Assembly: GCA_020630615.1 (NCBI GenBank)
Contig: JAHDBA010000029.1
Span: 1 to 35,813 of the forward strand
Reading direction: 5' to 3'
Origin: Myxococcota bacterium
GTDB lineage: Bacteria > Myxococcota > UBA727 > JAHDBA01
Length of the DNA stretch: 35,813 bases
The notes under the pieces were generated by a model, which searched no databases, had not been told where the DNA came from, and was given only the letters and a program-made list of their open reading frames with translations. Below, one piece after another: positions 1-8,119 of this stretch (the first letter of the stretch is position 1; every line of letters starts with the position of its first letter). The position numbers and the translations under genes are program-made.

Positions 1-670
1 ACGGAACAGCCTCAATATTAAAGCCACCAGAAGGATCGTGCTCAATAACGTTGTAGTCATCCGACAGCACAATTCCGCCAGCAGACAATACGTTTTTTGC
101 TAATGTGGATTTTCCGTCACCAGAACGCCCATAAAAAACCAAAGCGTGCTCTCCGTCAAAAGAAAGGGCCGAGGAATGAAGTGCAAAACCCTCACCCCGT
201 GCAACGATATCGACCGACAAAGCAATGCGAATCGCATTTACGAAACTGCCGATGAAAGCATCGTGGAGTTCGCTGTGACAAACTAAACGGAGATGGTTGA
301 GACCGGTCTGGCTTCTTTGATGTAAGCCCCAAAAGTATGGACCAAAGATGTCGCATGCCTGCGCGTGTCGCTCTGAGATCCCACAGATATATTCTCGACC
401 ACGCAACTCAATCTTCTTGAAAAAGCTTTGCGGTGAATTCTCAAGAGACACAACAAGTTTGGCCTCCGCAAACAAACCGGGTTTGAAGTGAAAGCCGTAG
501 TGGCGCTCCAAAATTGCAAGCCTCATAGGGTCAAGACCTACAATGTGTACCGGACCACCCACATGATCGAGTGTAGCACTAAGAGCCCCAGCGCTCACGC
601 CGGCTGCACTCAGCAACTCGTGGTTGTTGTGAATGTAAAGTTCGAGTGACATCGCCATGTCATAGCGCAT
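1..670 (-). CDS. HPr kinase-like P-loop protein, partial (C-terminus beyond left edge)
   Basis: The reading frame is open from ATG at 670 to the window edge (about 223 codons). It contains a Walker A motif GRSGDGKST at about residues 181-189, preceded by LHSSAL and a short strand (ALVFY), and followed by GGIVLSDDY, the acidic segment seen after the P-loop in HPr-kinase-like proteins. This fits the 'serine kinase of HPr' group found in lasso-peptide-like and PqqD-associated clusters, where some members phosphorylate peptides or small molecules; the substrate here is unknown. The N-terminal 160 residues are unassigned. The gene begins one base after the TAA of the upstream S26-like gene, so the two are almost certainly co-transcribed and translationally coupled. 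No good Shine-Dalgarno is visible; nearby in-frame ATGs at codons 5 and 7 are alternatives. Confidence 0.8.
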   Translation of the reverse strand, partial: MRYDMAMSLELYIHNNHELLSAAGVSAGALSATLDHVGGPVHIVGLDPMRLAILERHYGFHFKPGLFAEAKLVVSLENSPQSFFKKIELRGREYICGISERHAQACDIFGPYFWGLHQRSQTGLNHLRLVCHSELHDAFIGSFVNAIRIALSVDIVARGEGFALHSSALSFDGEHALVFYGRSGDGKSTLAKNVLSAGGIVLSDDYNVIEHDPSGGFNIEAVP

Positions 671-671
671 T

Positions 672-1100
672 TTAACTTATCAAACCATTGAATCTGCGCC
701 TGAGCCCACGACCTAGAACTTTGATGTAAAAGCTCACTGCCTCAACTCTCGTTCTCGGTTCAACTCTGTGCAGCTCAACTCCATTCACATGGGTCACAGC
801 CCCCAAAAGGTATTCGTATCCCACCCATAAATCAGTCCTCACCTGATCATCAGGCTTGGAGAGAACCAAGAGCTTTCCTTTTCGTGTGAGTCTATAACCG
901 AGAAATCGATGCACACGTACACGCGAATCCAACTCATGCCATGCCCCAACAATATCGCCGGGCCAATAGGTACGTTTACTTTTAATGGTTACGACATCGC
1001 CATCGAGCACGTGTGGGCGCATGCATGACCCTCGCACATCAAGTTCAAGTTGCCCTTCGCGTGCAGACTCCTTAAGTTTTTCAAAAAGCGCTGACTCCAA
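672..1100 (-). CDS. S24/S26 signal-peptidase-like protein with Cys at the nucleophile position
   Basis: A 142-residue protein starting at TTG (1100) behind a strong AAGGAG seven bases upstream; no ATG start fits. The segment RGSCMRPHVLDGDVV (about residues 23-37) aligns with the S26 box G-x-S-M-x-P-x-(x)-x-G-D, but the residue aligning with the catalytic Ser is Cys, with a Ser one position earlier. Downstream PGDIV and VHRF resemble the GDIV and HRV boxes of the Ser-His type of S26 peptidases. Small soluble S26-like proteins of this size occur beside PqqD and HPr-kinase-like genes in peptide-maturation loci, which fits its neighbour. No membrane anchor is seen. It may be a peptidase with a Cys nucleophile, a Ser enzyme with a shifted residue, or an inactive relative. 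Confidence 0.75.
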   Translation of the reverse strand: MESALFEKLKESAREGQLELDVRGSCMRPHVLDGDVVTIKSKRTYWPGDIVGAWHELDSRVRVHRFLGYRLTRKGKLLVLSKPDDQVRTDLWVGYEYLLGAVTHVNGVELHRVEPRTRVEAVSFYIKVLGRGLRRRFNGLIS

Positions 1101-1275
1101 GTTGGGTCTCCTTGTATGCGAACTTAAGTTAGCATAGTGCTCAATCTTGGCATCTTTTTCATGGTCTTCGAACGCTTCTTTTGGGTGTACTCAATCCGAT
1201 TGGGCTCCAATGCTCGCGGCTTGCCTCGTACATGAAACGCGTTCGAGAATTCGAAGGGGTGTTTTCATATGAGTC

Positions 1276-1290
1276 AAAGTGAGTCACTTT
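1276..1290. promoter_or_regulatory. Palindrome, candidate operator
   Basis: AAAGTGA-G-TCACTTT is a perfect 7-bp inverted repeat about one central base, 55 bases upstream of the lipoprotein start at 1345 and in the divergent space between it and the S26-like gene. A half-site-like GAGTCA also occurs just before it at 1271. A dimeric repressor site is a reasonable guess; no regulator gene is adjacent. Confidence 0.3.
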
Positions 1291-1344
1291 TCAGTCGTTC
1301 GACTTCCAAATTGATGATTGTGAGTGGCTACGCGAAACTAAGCT

Positions 1345-4300
1345 ATGACTGCACGCTTTGATATCATCACATTCACAACCTTTGCATTTATCCTCTCGAG
1401 CTGCGCTCAAGAGAGCGAACTTGATGCACAGCGAGCTCGCCCTGCGCTACTTCAATCGGACATGAGGTTAAAGAGAGGGGTCTACCGTGACTCCCGTGGT
1501 CTCTTCGCGACACCAGAAAGTGCTCCCAACATTCTTGTTCAATCCTCGCGACCCTTACGGATTTCAAAGCGTGTGGCAGGTGCATCGAGTTTACGTGTTG
1601 CGCCAACGAGTATTCCCGTCGCACGTGAAGGAACGAGTTCACGTCTGACTTTTTCAAGTGCGAACACACCACGTGTCGGTGACGAACTCGTCTTACACGA
1701 TGGGGGATTTACGCACTTGGTCCCCATACGCTACTCGGAAGTCGAGTGTCCGAGCGCAACCAATCACCATGAGAATTTGGGTTCTGCTTTTGAAGAACTT
1801 GCCCCATGCATGGAGCAATCCACCTTGGAGAGCGCGAATGCCAACGTCAGCCCTTGTCAGCGAATCGCAGACTACATGCAGCAACTCTCAGGAATCTCAA
1901 TCACACGCTCAGCCAACACCTTATCGCTCTCTCAACTGACTTCCCGTCGACTCGAGGAACTTGAAGTTTTTGCGTCCGAGAACTCGAGAGACTCTGAGGG
2001 AAGCGAAGTCCTCTTTACCGCAAAGACTTTACGCGCGGGAACGTCAATTCAATTTTCAGAAGGGGAACTGGACACGAAGCATTTGGTTTTTGTTGTTGTC
2101 CCCTCGAACGAACTACCTGTCGGCAAGTATCAAGCGAGGGACATCACAGCGTTTTGCAATGAAAATTCCTACTCTCCTCCGCGCTCCAACACGACTCTCT
2201 ATGGCTCACTCAATCATCGAAACCTTGAACTTGCGAGACTTTACGCGGGCTATGGCGATGACGATCTAATACCGATTCCGCGAGCTGAAGTAATTGTCCA
2301 ACCGGAAGAATGGATCAAAGTTTGGCCCTTCCCTGGCTTTTGGGTTCCGATTCCTTTTTCTCAAAAGAATACCCATGCTGACGCAGAAGGTCACTTTAAT
2401 ATCAACCTCGGGATCAAAGGTGATCGCATCAATGCCTATTACCGTCTCTATTCGGACTCGATTGAGCTTCGCAATGGTCTGATTTTGCCTGCGGCTTTAG
2501 GGGAGATCGACAATTTTTTGAGCGACACACTCTCTGCCATTGCTCCAGGCCTTGATCCCAATACACAAACGATTCCTGGTATGCATCACGAAGAAGTCTC
2601 TTCGAGTAGAGACTTTGGAGCTCTCGACCTTTCTGCCAATAGCGACGGAAGCGACTCAACACGTCTTGCATATTATAGTTTTCTGCATGATCTCATCAAT
2701 GCGCTCGGTGAAACAACATTTCCCTTAGACCACATCGAAGCCTACTACCCCGTGAATTTCCCTCCAAACGGCTTCGCACACCCAGTGTTTAAAACTATTT
2801 TTCTAACCAATGGAACCCGCTTTAAGGCGCCTCTTGCTTCGCATGAGGTCTACCACTTGACACAATATTCTCACCAGGAGGGTGCAGCAGCATTGACCCC
2901 ATGGCTTGATGCCATGTTTAACGTGAGTCAGAGCGAAAGTCTCGACGAGTACCTAAGTGGCTTGGGTGGCTTGGATTTTGCAACTTCAAGCTGCAACGAA
3001 CCACCTAAAATAGCTTTCCTAGAAAGCATGGCTTATACTTTTGAAGATTATTTCACGTCGATCGCGACCTCGACGGACGTTGTTGAAAGACTCAGTCCGC
3101 CCATAGCTGGCTGCTTGGAAATTCCCGACTTCGAAGATCATGATGACTTCCAATCTTGGCTTGGAGCATGTTCACGTCATGACATCTGCATCGGTCGAAT
3201 GATTGACACCCTTAGATTTGGCCCCGAAAACTTTTTCCCAACGATTTCGTATTCCAAGTATCAGAATCCTTATCCGATCGGGTTTAGCATTCCACCGCGC
3301 CACCTACCCCTCGATCGCTATCTGGACATTGATGGTTCACTGTCCTACAACGACTTTAGTCTCGGTACAGATAATATTGCAGGCTATTCACTCTATACAT
3401 CCCAATACTCGAGTATCAGTGGACAAAACCCGAAGGCAGGGTTCATGCCTCGCCAATGCATACTGGATTCAACATGGCAATCCTTCGATGACTCTCAGCT
3501 TGTCGAAGAGCAGTTTGCACTTCTTCTCAATGGTGCGTCCGCACAAGACGTCGGCAATGACTGGGATCAATCTGGACCACACAACAATGCACTCAAGTTT
3601 ATGCAAAGCCTCATCTCACAAGAAGATTTCATGCGAAGAGCTGTGGCTGCGCACAGTCGCGCAGATTATGACTACCTTGATCGCTGCAACGAAGATCTAA
3701 ACCTCGATGCGGGATGCTCAAATGGAGTTGCAATACTCAACCGCTCACATCTCAACTACATTGGAGAAAGTGATATCGATTGTGGAGGATTGCTTTGTGA
3801 TGCCTGCGCACAAGGTCAAGGATGCATGGTTGATACCGATTGTGCAGGCTACTCGCCCTCAGGCAATATCACATGCGCGAAAAACGACGATGCGAATATT
3901 TCAGATATCGGCGTCTGCACGACCTACGATCAGGCTTTATGCGTTAACGGAATACAGGATCCCGGTGAAATCGACGTTGATTGCGGTGGCTCATGCCCAA
4001 CATGCGAAAACGGTGCACAGTGTCGACGCGACACAGAGTGTACCTCAGGGACTTGTGCAAGAGGAATCGCCGAAGTCACACTCACAAGCGGGGATGCCCA
4101 CTTTTTGAATCTAAAGCGAGAGCTTTATGGCACCTGCGTTGATGCCGAATCGCTTTGCACCACTCAACCGACCCAGTGGGTGGCACCGCCAGATTTCACA
4201 ATCGCAAGCGATGGTCTTCGGGCAGAAGAATTTCCCGCTGGCTCACTCATGAAAACAGGTGCCAGTTGTGGCGGCTCATGTCACCCGTGTGCTCTTGATG

Positions 4301-4908
4301 CACCTTGTCTAAGTCAAAACGATTGCATGTCTGGACTGCAATGTTCAGTTATGAACGGAGTACTACCTGGTATATGCACTGCAGCCGAAAACTATTGTAA
4401 CGATGACATACCCAACACCGAAGTGAATGAACATGGCGGAGTCCTAGCAATTAATTATGGATATCGAGTTCTTTCGCTCAGCCATATTGATCGTGGCGAC
4501 TGTGGTGATCACTGCCCGCAGCAATGCCAAGCTCTCGAAGCATGTGTAGAGGATAGCGACTGTGATTCCGGTTCTTGCGTACTGAGCCAAGATCTCGAAG
4601 GTGTACTCGACGAGGCTTTGGATAAAGGCAAGGTGTGTGTCCCGGGGACATGTTTCGATCAAATACCCAATGGGAGTGAGAGTGATGTCGACTGTGGGGG
4701 CGCTTCCTGCCCTAGGTGTACAAAGGGTCGACTGTGCAACATCGATTCGGACTGTCTCTCCGACCATTGTATTGAACATATGAACCCGAAGACTGGAATC
4801 GAAAGACGCTGTTACACGTCTTGCTTTAATGGAGTTCAAGACGGCACCGAGACCGGCACGGATTGCGGCGGTCTCTGCACTGCGTGCACTATCGATGCCA
4901 CTTTATGA
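1345..4908 (+). CDS. Large secreted lipoprotein, putative HExxH metallopeptidase with Cys-rich repeats
   Basis: 1187 residues. An N-terminal hydrophobic signal ends in the lipobox LSSC (Cys20), predicting a lipid-anchored envelope or surface protein. Residues about 285-360 look like a carboxypeptidase-regulatory-type beta domain (Tyr-Gly-Ser-Leu opening, later 'ADAEGHFNI'). HEVYH at 500-504 is a zinc-peptidase HExxH motif; Glu560 or Glu567 in a following helix (ESMAYTFEDYF) could be the third ligand as in gluzincins. From about residue 790 to the end there are six diverged Cys repeats of the form C-x-NG-x-D...E-x-D-x-DCGG-x-C-x-x-C...C-x-x-D-x-DC-x-x-x-x-C, a spacer or adhesive module common in secreted myxobacterial proteins. 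The start is the first ATG giving the signal peptide; the Shine-Dalgarno is weak. Protease activity is inferred from the motif only. Confidence 0.75.
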   Translation: MTARFDIITFTTFAFILSSCAQESELDAQRARPALLQSDMRLKRGVYRDSRGLFATPESAPNILVQSSRPLRISKRVAGASSLRVAPTSIPVAREGTSSRLTFSSANTPRVGDELVLHDGGFTHLVPIRYSEVECPSATNHHENLGSAFEELAPCMEQSTLESANANVSPCQRIADYMQQLSGISITRSANTLSLSQLTSRRLEELEVFASENSRDSEGSEVLFTAKTLRAGTSIQFSEGELDTKHLVFVVVPSNELPVGKYQARDITAFCNENSYSPPRSNTTLYGSLNHRNLELARLYAGYGDDDLIPIPRAEVIVQPEEWIKVWPFPGFWVPIPFSQKNTHADAEGHFNINLGIKGDRINAYYRLYSDSIELRNGLILPAALGEIDNFLSDTLSAIAPGLDPNTQTIPGMHHEEVSSSRDFGALDLSANSDGSDSTRLAYYSFLHDLINALGETTFPLDHIEAYYPVNFPPNGFAHPVFKTIFLTNGTRFKAPLASHEVYHLTQYSHQEGAAALTPWLDAMFNVSQSESLDEYLSGLGGLDFATSSCNEPPKIAFLESMAYTFEDYFTSIATSTDVVERLSPPIAGCLEIPDFEDHDDFQSWLGACSRHDICIGRMIDTLRFGPENFFPTISYSKYQNPYPIGFSIPPRHLPLDRYLDIDGSLSYNDFSLGTDNIAGYSLYTSQYSSISGQNPKAGFMPRQCILDSTWQSFDDSQLVEEQFALLLNGASAQDVGNDWDQSGPHNNALKFMQSLISQEDFMRRAVAAHSRADYDYLDRCNEDLNLDAGCSNGVAILNRSHLNYIGESDIDCGGLLCDACAQGQGCMVDTDCAGYSPSGNITCAKNDDANISDIGVCTTYDQALCVNGIQDPGEIDVDCGGSCPTCENGAQCRRDTECTSGTCARGIAEVTLTSGDAHFLNLKRELYGTCVDAESLCTTQPTQWVAPPDFTIASDGLRAEEFPAGSLMKTGASCGGSCHPCALDAPCLSQNDCMSGLQCSVMNGVLPGICTAAENYCNDDIPNTEVNEHGGVLAINYGYRVLSLSHIDRGDCGDHCPQQCQALEACVEDSDCDSGSCVLSQDLEGVLDEALDKGKVCVPGTCFDQIPNGSESDVDCGGASCPRCTKGRLCNIDSDCLSDHCIEHMNPKTGIERRCYTSCFNGVQDGTETGTDCGGLCTACTIDATL

Positions 4909-4969
4909 ATCACAAAAACGATTACGTATTTATGTTCGCACCTACCCTTGGAGCTCCACAAGACTGGTG

Positions 4970-6460
4970 CTACAACTTTAGCATCACGTAATCAATTCGC
5001 CTCCCACGTGCGACAAGAAGAAGTACGTCTCCTTCACTCTTTTGAAGCGCTGCTTCAAAGTTTTTCACACGTGAAACCTTGCTTTGATTTACCGATAGAA
5101 TCACATCGCCAGGCTTTAAACCCATGCGTGCTGCAGCACCTTTTGGAGCAACTCCAGTGATCACCAAACCACTATTGACTTGTGGATGAATATTAAAGCG
5201 CTCTTTCAAGCTTTTACGAATAGCTTCGAGCTCCATACCCGCTCTTCCATTCGCTTTTGCTTTTCCCTTTTGTGTATTTGCCAATGCCTCATCACCGGGT
5301 CTCGTACCCAGAGTCGCCACCAAGGACTTACTTTTTTGGTCTCGCAAGACACGAAGCTTTATTCGTGTTCCAGGTGCTTTTCGACCGATACGGTTTCGAA
5401 GTTGGCGCGCAGAAAGAATCGCCTCAGAGTCAATATGGGTGACGATATCACCGGCAACCAAGCCAGCTTTTACAGCAGGGCTAGCGGCCGCGACCTCCGT
5501 AACGCTGACTCCGCGTCCGCCTTTCAACTTCAAAGCCTTTGCAACATCTCTGCTGATATCATCAAGACCAATCCCTAGAAATCCACGAGAAACATGACCT
5601 TTACGAACGAGCGACTCTTGAACCGCCATTGCCATCTTCGATGGTATTGCGAAGCCAACCCCTTGATAGCCGCCACTTCGACTTAGGATCGCAGTATTGA
5701 TACCCACCAATTCACCTTTCGAGTTGATTAAAGCACCACCAGAATTTCCCGGGTTAATTGCAGCATCGGTCTGAATAAAATTCTCGTAATCCACGATACC
5801 CACATCAGAGCGCCCTTTTGCACTCACGATGCCCATCGTCACAGTTTGCCCGACACCAAAGGGGTTACCAATCGCGAGAACCGTCTCGCCCAATCGAAGT
5901 TGATCAGAGTCACCAATCTTCATGGGCACTAAATTTGCGGGAGCTTTTTTAATTCGTAAAACCGCAAGGTCACTTTCAGGGTCTGTACCCACGATGTCAC
6001 ATTCAAATTCATCACCATTGTTCAACGATATTTTGACAGAGTCGGCTTTGGCAACGACATGGTTGTTCGTGAGTACGATGCCTGTACTAGAAACAATCAC
6101 ACCCGACCCGAGACTGTTTTGATATTCTTCACCCGGTGCAGGTTGCCCACCACGAGGGTTCGCACCTCGCCCCTCGTAGAAATAACGAAAAAATGGGTGT
6201 TCTTGCAGCGCTCGCATCTGCTCACTCATGTCAGGCGCTTTCTTCATTGACTTCACATTCACAACAGATTGGATTGCCCGTTCGGTAACATCGGGTATCG
6301 AGGCTACGTTTGCTCCAAAGAGAGAAGCATTCACCTGATTCATCGACACTGGCTGCTGTGCACTTGCCGGAAGCGCAGTCATGATGACTATTGCGAGGCT
6401 CATGGGAATAACAGCTAATCGATGTCTCGTTGCATCATGACACTTTGAACTCTTTTGCAT
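4970..6460 (-). CDS. degP: Periplasmic serine protease HtrA/DegP family
   Basis: 496 residues from the ATG at 6460, chosen over the longer frame because AGGAGG lies four bases upstream. A signal peptide ends near ALPASA-QQ (residue 34). The trypsin-like domain carries the triad His134 (TNNHVV), Asp164 (SDLAVL) and Ser240 (GNSGG). Two PDZ domains follow, about residues 295-385 and 405-490. Size and order match the DegP/DegQ group, which degrades or refolds misfolded envelope proteins. There is a Gly/Pro-rich flexible loop (about 97-112) before the protease core, corresponding to the LA loop. It is the last gene of a minus-strand run that includes plsC, bcp and an FHA-GGDEF gene, but has a 226-base leader with a possible promoter of its own. 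It converges with the metallopeptidase lipoprotein gene. Confidence 0.95.
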   Translation of the reverse strand: MQKSSKCHDATRHRLAVIPMSLAIVIMTALPASAQQPVSMNQVNASLFGANVASIPDVTERAIQSVVNVKSMKKAPDMSEQMRALQEHPFFRYFYEGRGANPRGGQPAPGEEYQNSLGSGVIVSSTGIVLTNNHVVAKADSVKISLNNGDEFECDIVGTDPESDLAVLRIKKAPANLVPMKIGDSDQLRLGETVLAIGNPFGVGQTVTMGIVSAKGRSDVGIVDYENFIQTDAAINPGNSGGALINSKGELVGINTAILSRSGGYQGVGFAIPSKMAMAVQESLVRKGHVSRGFLGIGLDDISRDVAKALKLKGGRGVSVTEVAAASPAVKAGLVAGDIVTHIDSEAILSARQLRNRIGRKAPGTRIKLRVLRDQKSKSLVATLGTRPGDEALANTQKGKAKANGRAGMELEAIRKSLKERFNIHPQVNSGLVITGVAPKGAAARMGLKPGDVILSVNQSKVSRVKNFEAALQKSEGDVLLLVARGRRIDYVMLKL

Positions 6461-6528
6461 TGTTCCTCCTATGCAAAGACCAAGGTTACGAAAGAGAAGT
6501 CTTTCTCTACTAGGACTTCTCAAACTCA

Positions 6529-6556
6529 AAAATATTCACGAACTCTATGAAATCAA
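6529..6556 (-). promoter_or_regulatory. Candidate sigma-70 promoter for the HtrA gene
   Basis: Read on the minus strand, TTGATT (6556-6551) and TATTTT (6534-6529) are separated by 16 bases, giving a start near 6522 and a leader of about 60 bases. The leader holds a small hairpin, AGAGAA-GTCT-TTCTCT (6493-6508), and then the AGGAGG site. The match to consensus is only moderate. Confidence 0.3.
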
Positions 6557-6685
6557 GGTAATTTGCCAATTCGACAACCCAAATAAGCCCTGTCTATTTT
6601 TGCGTTACAATCTTCTACGCTTTCACGTGTGTTCAAATCTGCTAACCGCACAAAGCTATTCTCAAACAGACTCGGGGTAACGCCC

Positions 6686-7465
6686 CTAGGAAGCCTTTGA
6701 CTTCTCAGTATTTGAAGACCTAAGGCTATCATCAGGCCTTTGTTCGAAGGGGAGCGCACCAATCATCTTTTGTCGAACCTCCCGAATGTGATCAGCCACG
6801 GATTCGAGCCGCCAATGGTGAGTTGGAATCGGGTCAAGGTATTCAATTTCAACATCACCACCGGGGATATCAAATGTCTTTGATGGCCACGCTTTAAATG
6901 CGCCTTTGATGACAACCGGCACGATCGGCAAACCGGTTGCGAGTGCTAGATGTACAAAGCCTTTTTTGAAGTCTTTCAACTTACCGTCTCGAGAACGAGT
7001 TCCTTCAGGGAAAAGGAACATACTTAACTCTTCACTTTCAACATAATCCGAAAGCGTATTCATTGAACGAATCGCAGCATCACGATTACGCCGATTAATT
7101 CTTAAATGCCCCGATAGAAACCATAGTTGACCAAAAACGGGGTAGTAGATAATCTCTTGTTTTGCGATTCCGACCGTTCCCATTGGTGCTGCCATGGATG
7201 CAAGAAAGAGGTCTAAAACCGAAGTGTGGTTCGCAACATAAATCGCATTTGCCGCACGCCCAGATGGTCTTGGCGTCTTGAACGAGACCCTCGCATTGGC
7301 AGCCCAGGTGATTGCGGGCAGCACCCGCTGCGCATAAAAGTTGCATGTTAAAATACGCAGTTTACGAAAGGGTAGCAAGACAATCAGTACAAATGCGAGA
7401 AGAACCCCGGTCAATGCAAGAATCATAAAACCAAAAACAAGTCTCGAAAGGGAAACCACCTTCAT
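6686..7465 (-). CDS. plsC: 1-acyl-sn-glycerol-3-phosphate acyltransferase (PlsC family)
   Basis: 259 residues, ATG at 7465 with AGGAG about ten bases upstream. An N-terminal hydrophobic segment (residues about 8-32) anchors it to the inner membrane. The acyltransferase motifs are present in order: H80-TSVL-D85 (HX4D catalytic pair), FLSGHLRINRRN (about 116-127), FPEGTRSRDG (152-161, glycerophosphate binding) and GLPIVPVVIKG (178-188). It transfers the second acyl chain in phosphatidic acid synthesis. Length is ordinary for the family. It lies 104 bases downstream of bcp on the same strand. Confidence 0.93.
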   Translation of the reverse strand: MKVVSLSRLVFGFMILALTGVLLAFVLIVLLPFRKLRILTCNFYAQRVLPAITWAANARVSFKTPRPSGRAANAIYVANHTSVLDLFLASMAAPMGTVGIAKQEIIYYPVFGQLWFLSGHLRINRRNRDAAIRSMNTLSDYVESEELSMFLFPEGTRSRDGKLKDFKKGFVHLALATGLPIVPVVIKGAFKAWPSKTFDIPGGDVEIEYLDPIPTHHWRLESVADHIREVRQKMIGALPFEQRPDDSLRSSNTEKSKAS

Positions 7466-7569
7466 TGATTTTTTTCTCCTGCATTAAACGTTCTGAAACC
7501 TTGAGAAGTCCTCATGCCGCCCGTCACTGCGGCCCCACCCACCGAAGCAGAGGGTACATGGAAGGCAGC

Positions 7570-8037
7570 TTACTGGGTCGCCTTTTCGAAGCGTCGCAAA
7601 ATCTCTTCAGTGTGTTCGGCAACTTTAGGCCGTTTAATGATATCAACGATCACGCCCTCTTCATCAATCAAAAAGGTCGTGCGCTTCAGCCCCATTTTTT
7701 TGACACCGTACATATTTTTTTCGCCCCAAACACCATATTTGTTAATGATTGTCATTTTGGGGTCCGCAATCAAAGGGAAGTTTAGTTTGTACTTGTCAGT
7801 AAATTTCTCGTGTGAGGCATCATCATCAGGTGACACACCGATCGCAACCACTCCTGCTTTCTTTAACTCTTTGACATGGTCTCTGAGGTTGCAAGCCTGT
7901 TTGGTACAACCAGGGGTGTCGTCTTTGGGGTAAAAGTAGAGTGCCACTTTTTGACCTCGAAGATCTTTCAGAGCCACGCTGTCGCCCGAGTGTGTCTTAC
8001 GCGAGAAAGCTGGGGCTTTTGTTCCTTTTTCCAACAT
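7570..8037 (-). CDS. bcp: Thioredoxin-dependent peroxiredoxin, Bcp/PrxQ type
   Basis: 155 residues using the ATG at 8037, which has GGAG nine bases upstream; an ATG at 8052 would add five residues but has a poorer site. The thioredoxin-fold sequence includes FYPKDDTPGCTKQAC, giving peroxidatic Cys44 and resolving Cys49 in the C-x4-C spacing of atypical 2-Cys PrxQ proteins. Length matches E. coli Bcp (156). It reduces hydrogen peroxide and organic or lipid peroxides in the cytoplasm. Its place between a diguanylate cyclase gene and plsC/htrA fits a general stress or envelope-maintenance run. Confidence 0.95.
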   Translation of the reverse strand: MLEKGTKAPAFSRKTHSGDSVALKDLRGQKVALYFYPKDDTPGCTKQACNLRDHVKELKKAGVVAIGVSPDDDASHEKFTDKYKLNFPLIADPKMTIINKYGVWGEKNMYGVKKMGLKRTTFLIDEEGVIVDIIKRPKVAEHTEEILRRFEKATQ

Positions 8038-8119
8038 ATCGTATTTCTCCATTTTTGCTTTGTGCCTTAGCTCCTCTGGGCCACTCTTCTCGAGTCAAAC
8101 ACAAACGAGCTAAGCTGCG

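Noticed and set aside
3203..3700. 165-codon plus-strand frame inside the metallopeptidase lipoprotein
   Set aside because: It is an out-of-frame reading of the large gene and has no domain or ribosome site.
7481..7569. Short plus-strand frames over the bcp/plsC gap
   Set aside because: They are opposite strongly supported genes and have no independent support.
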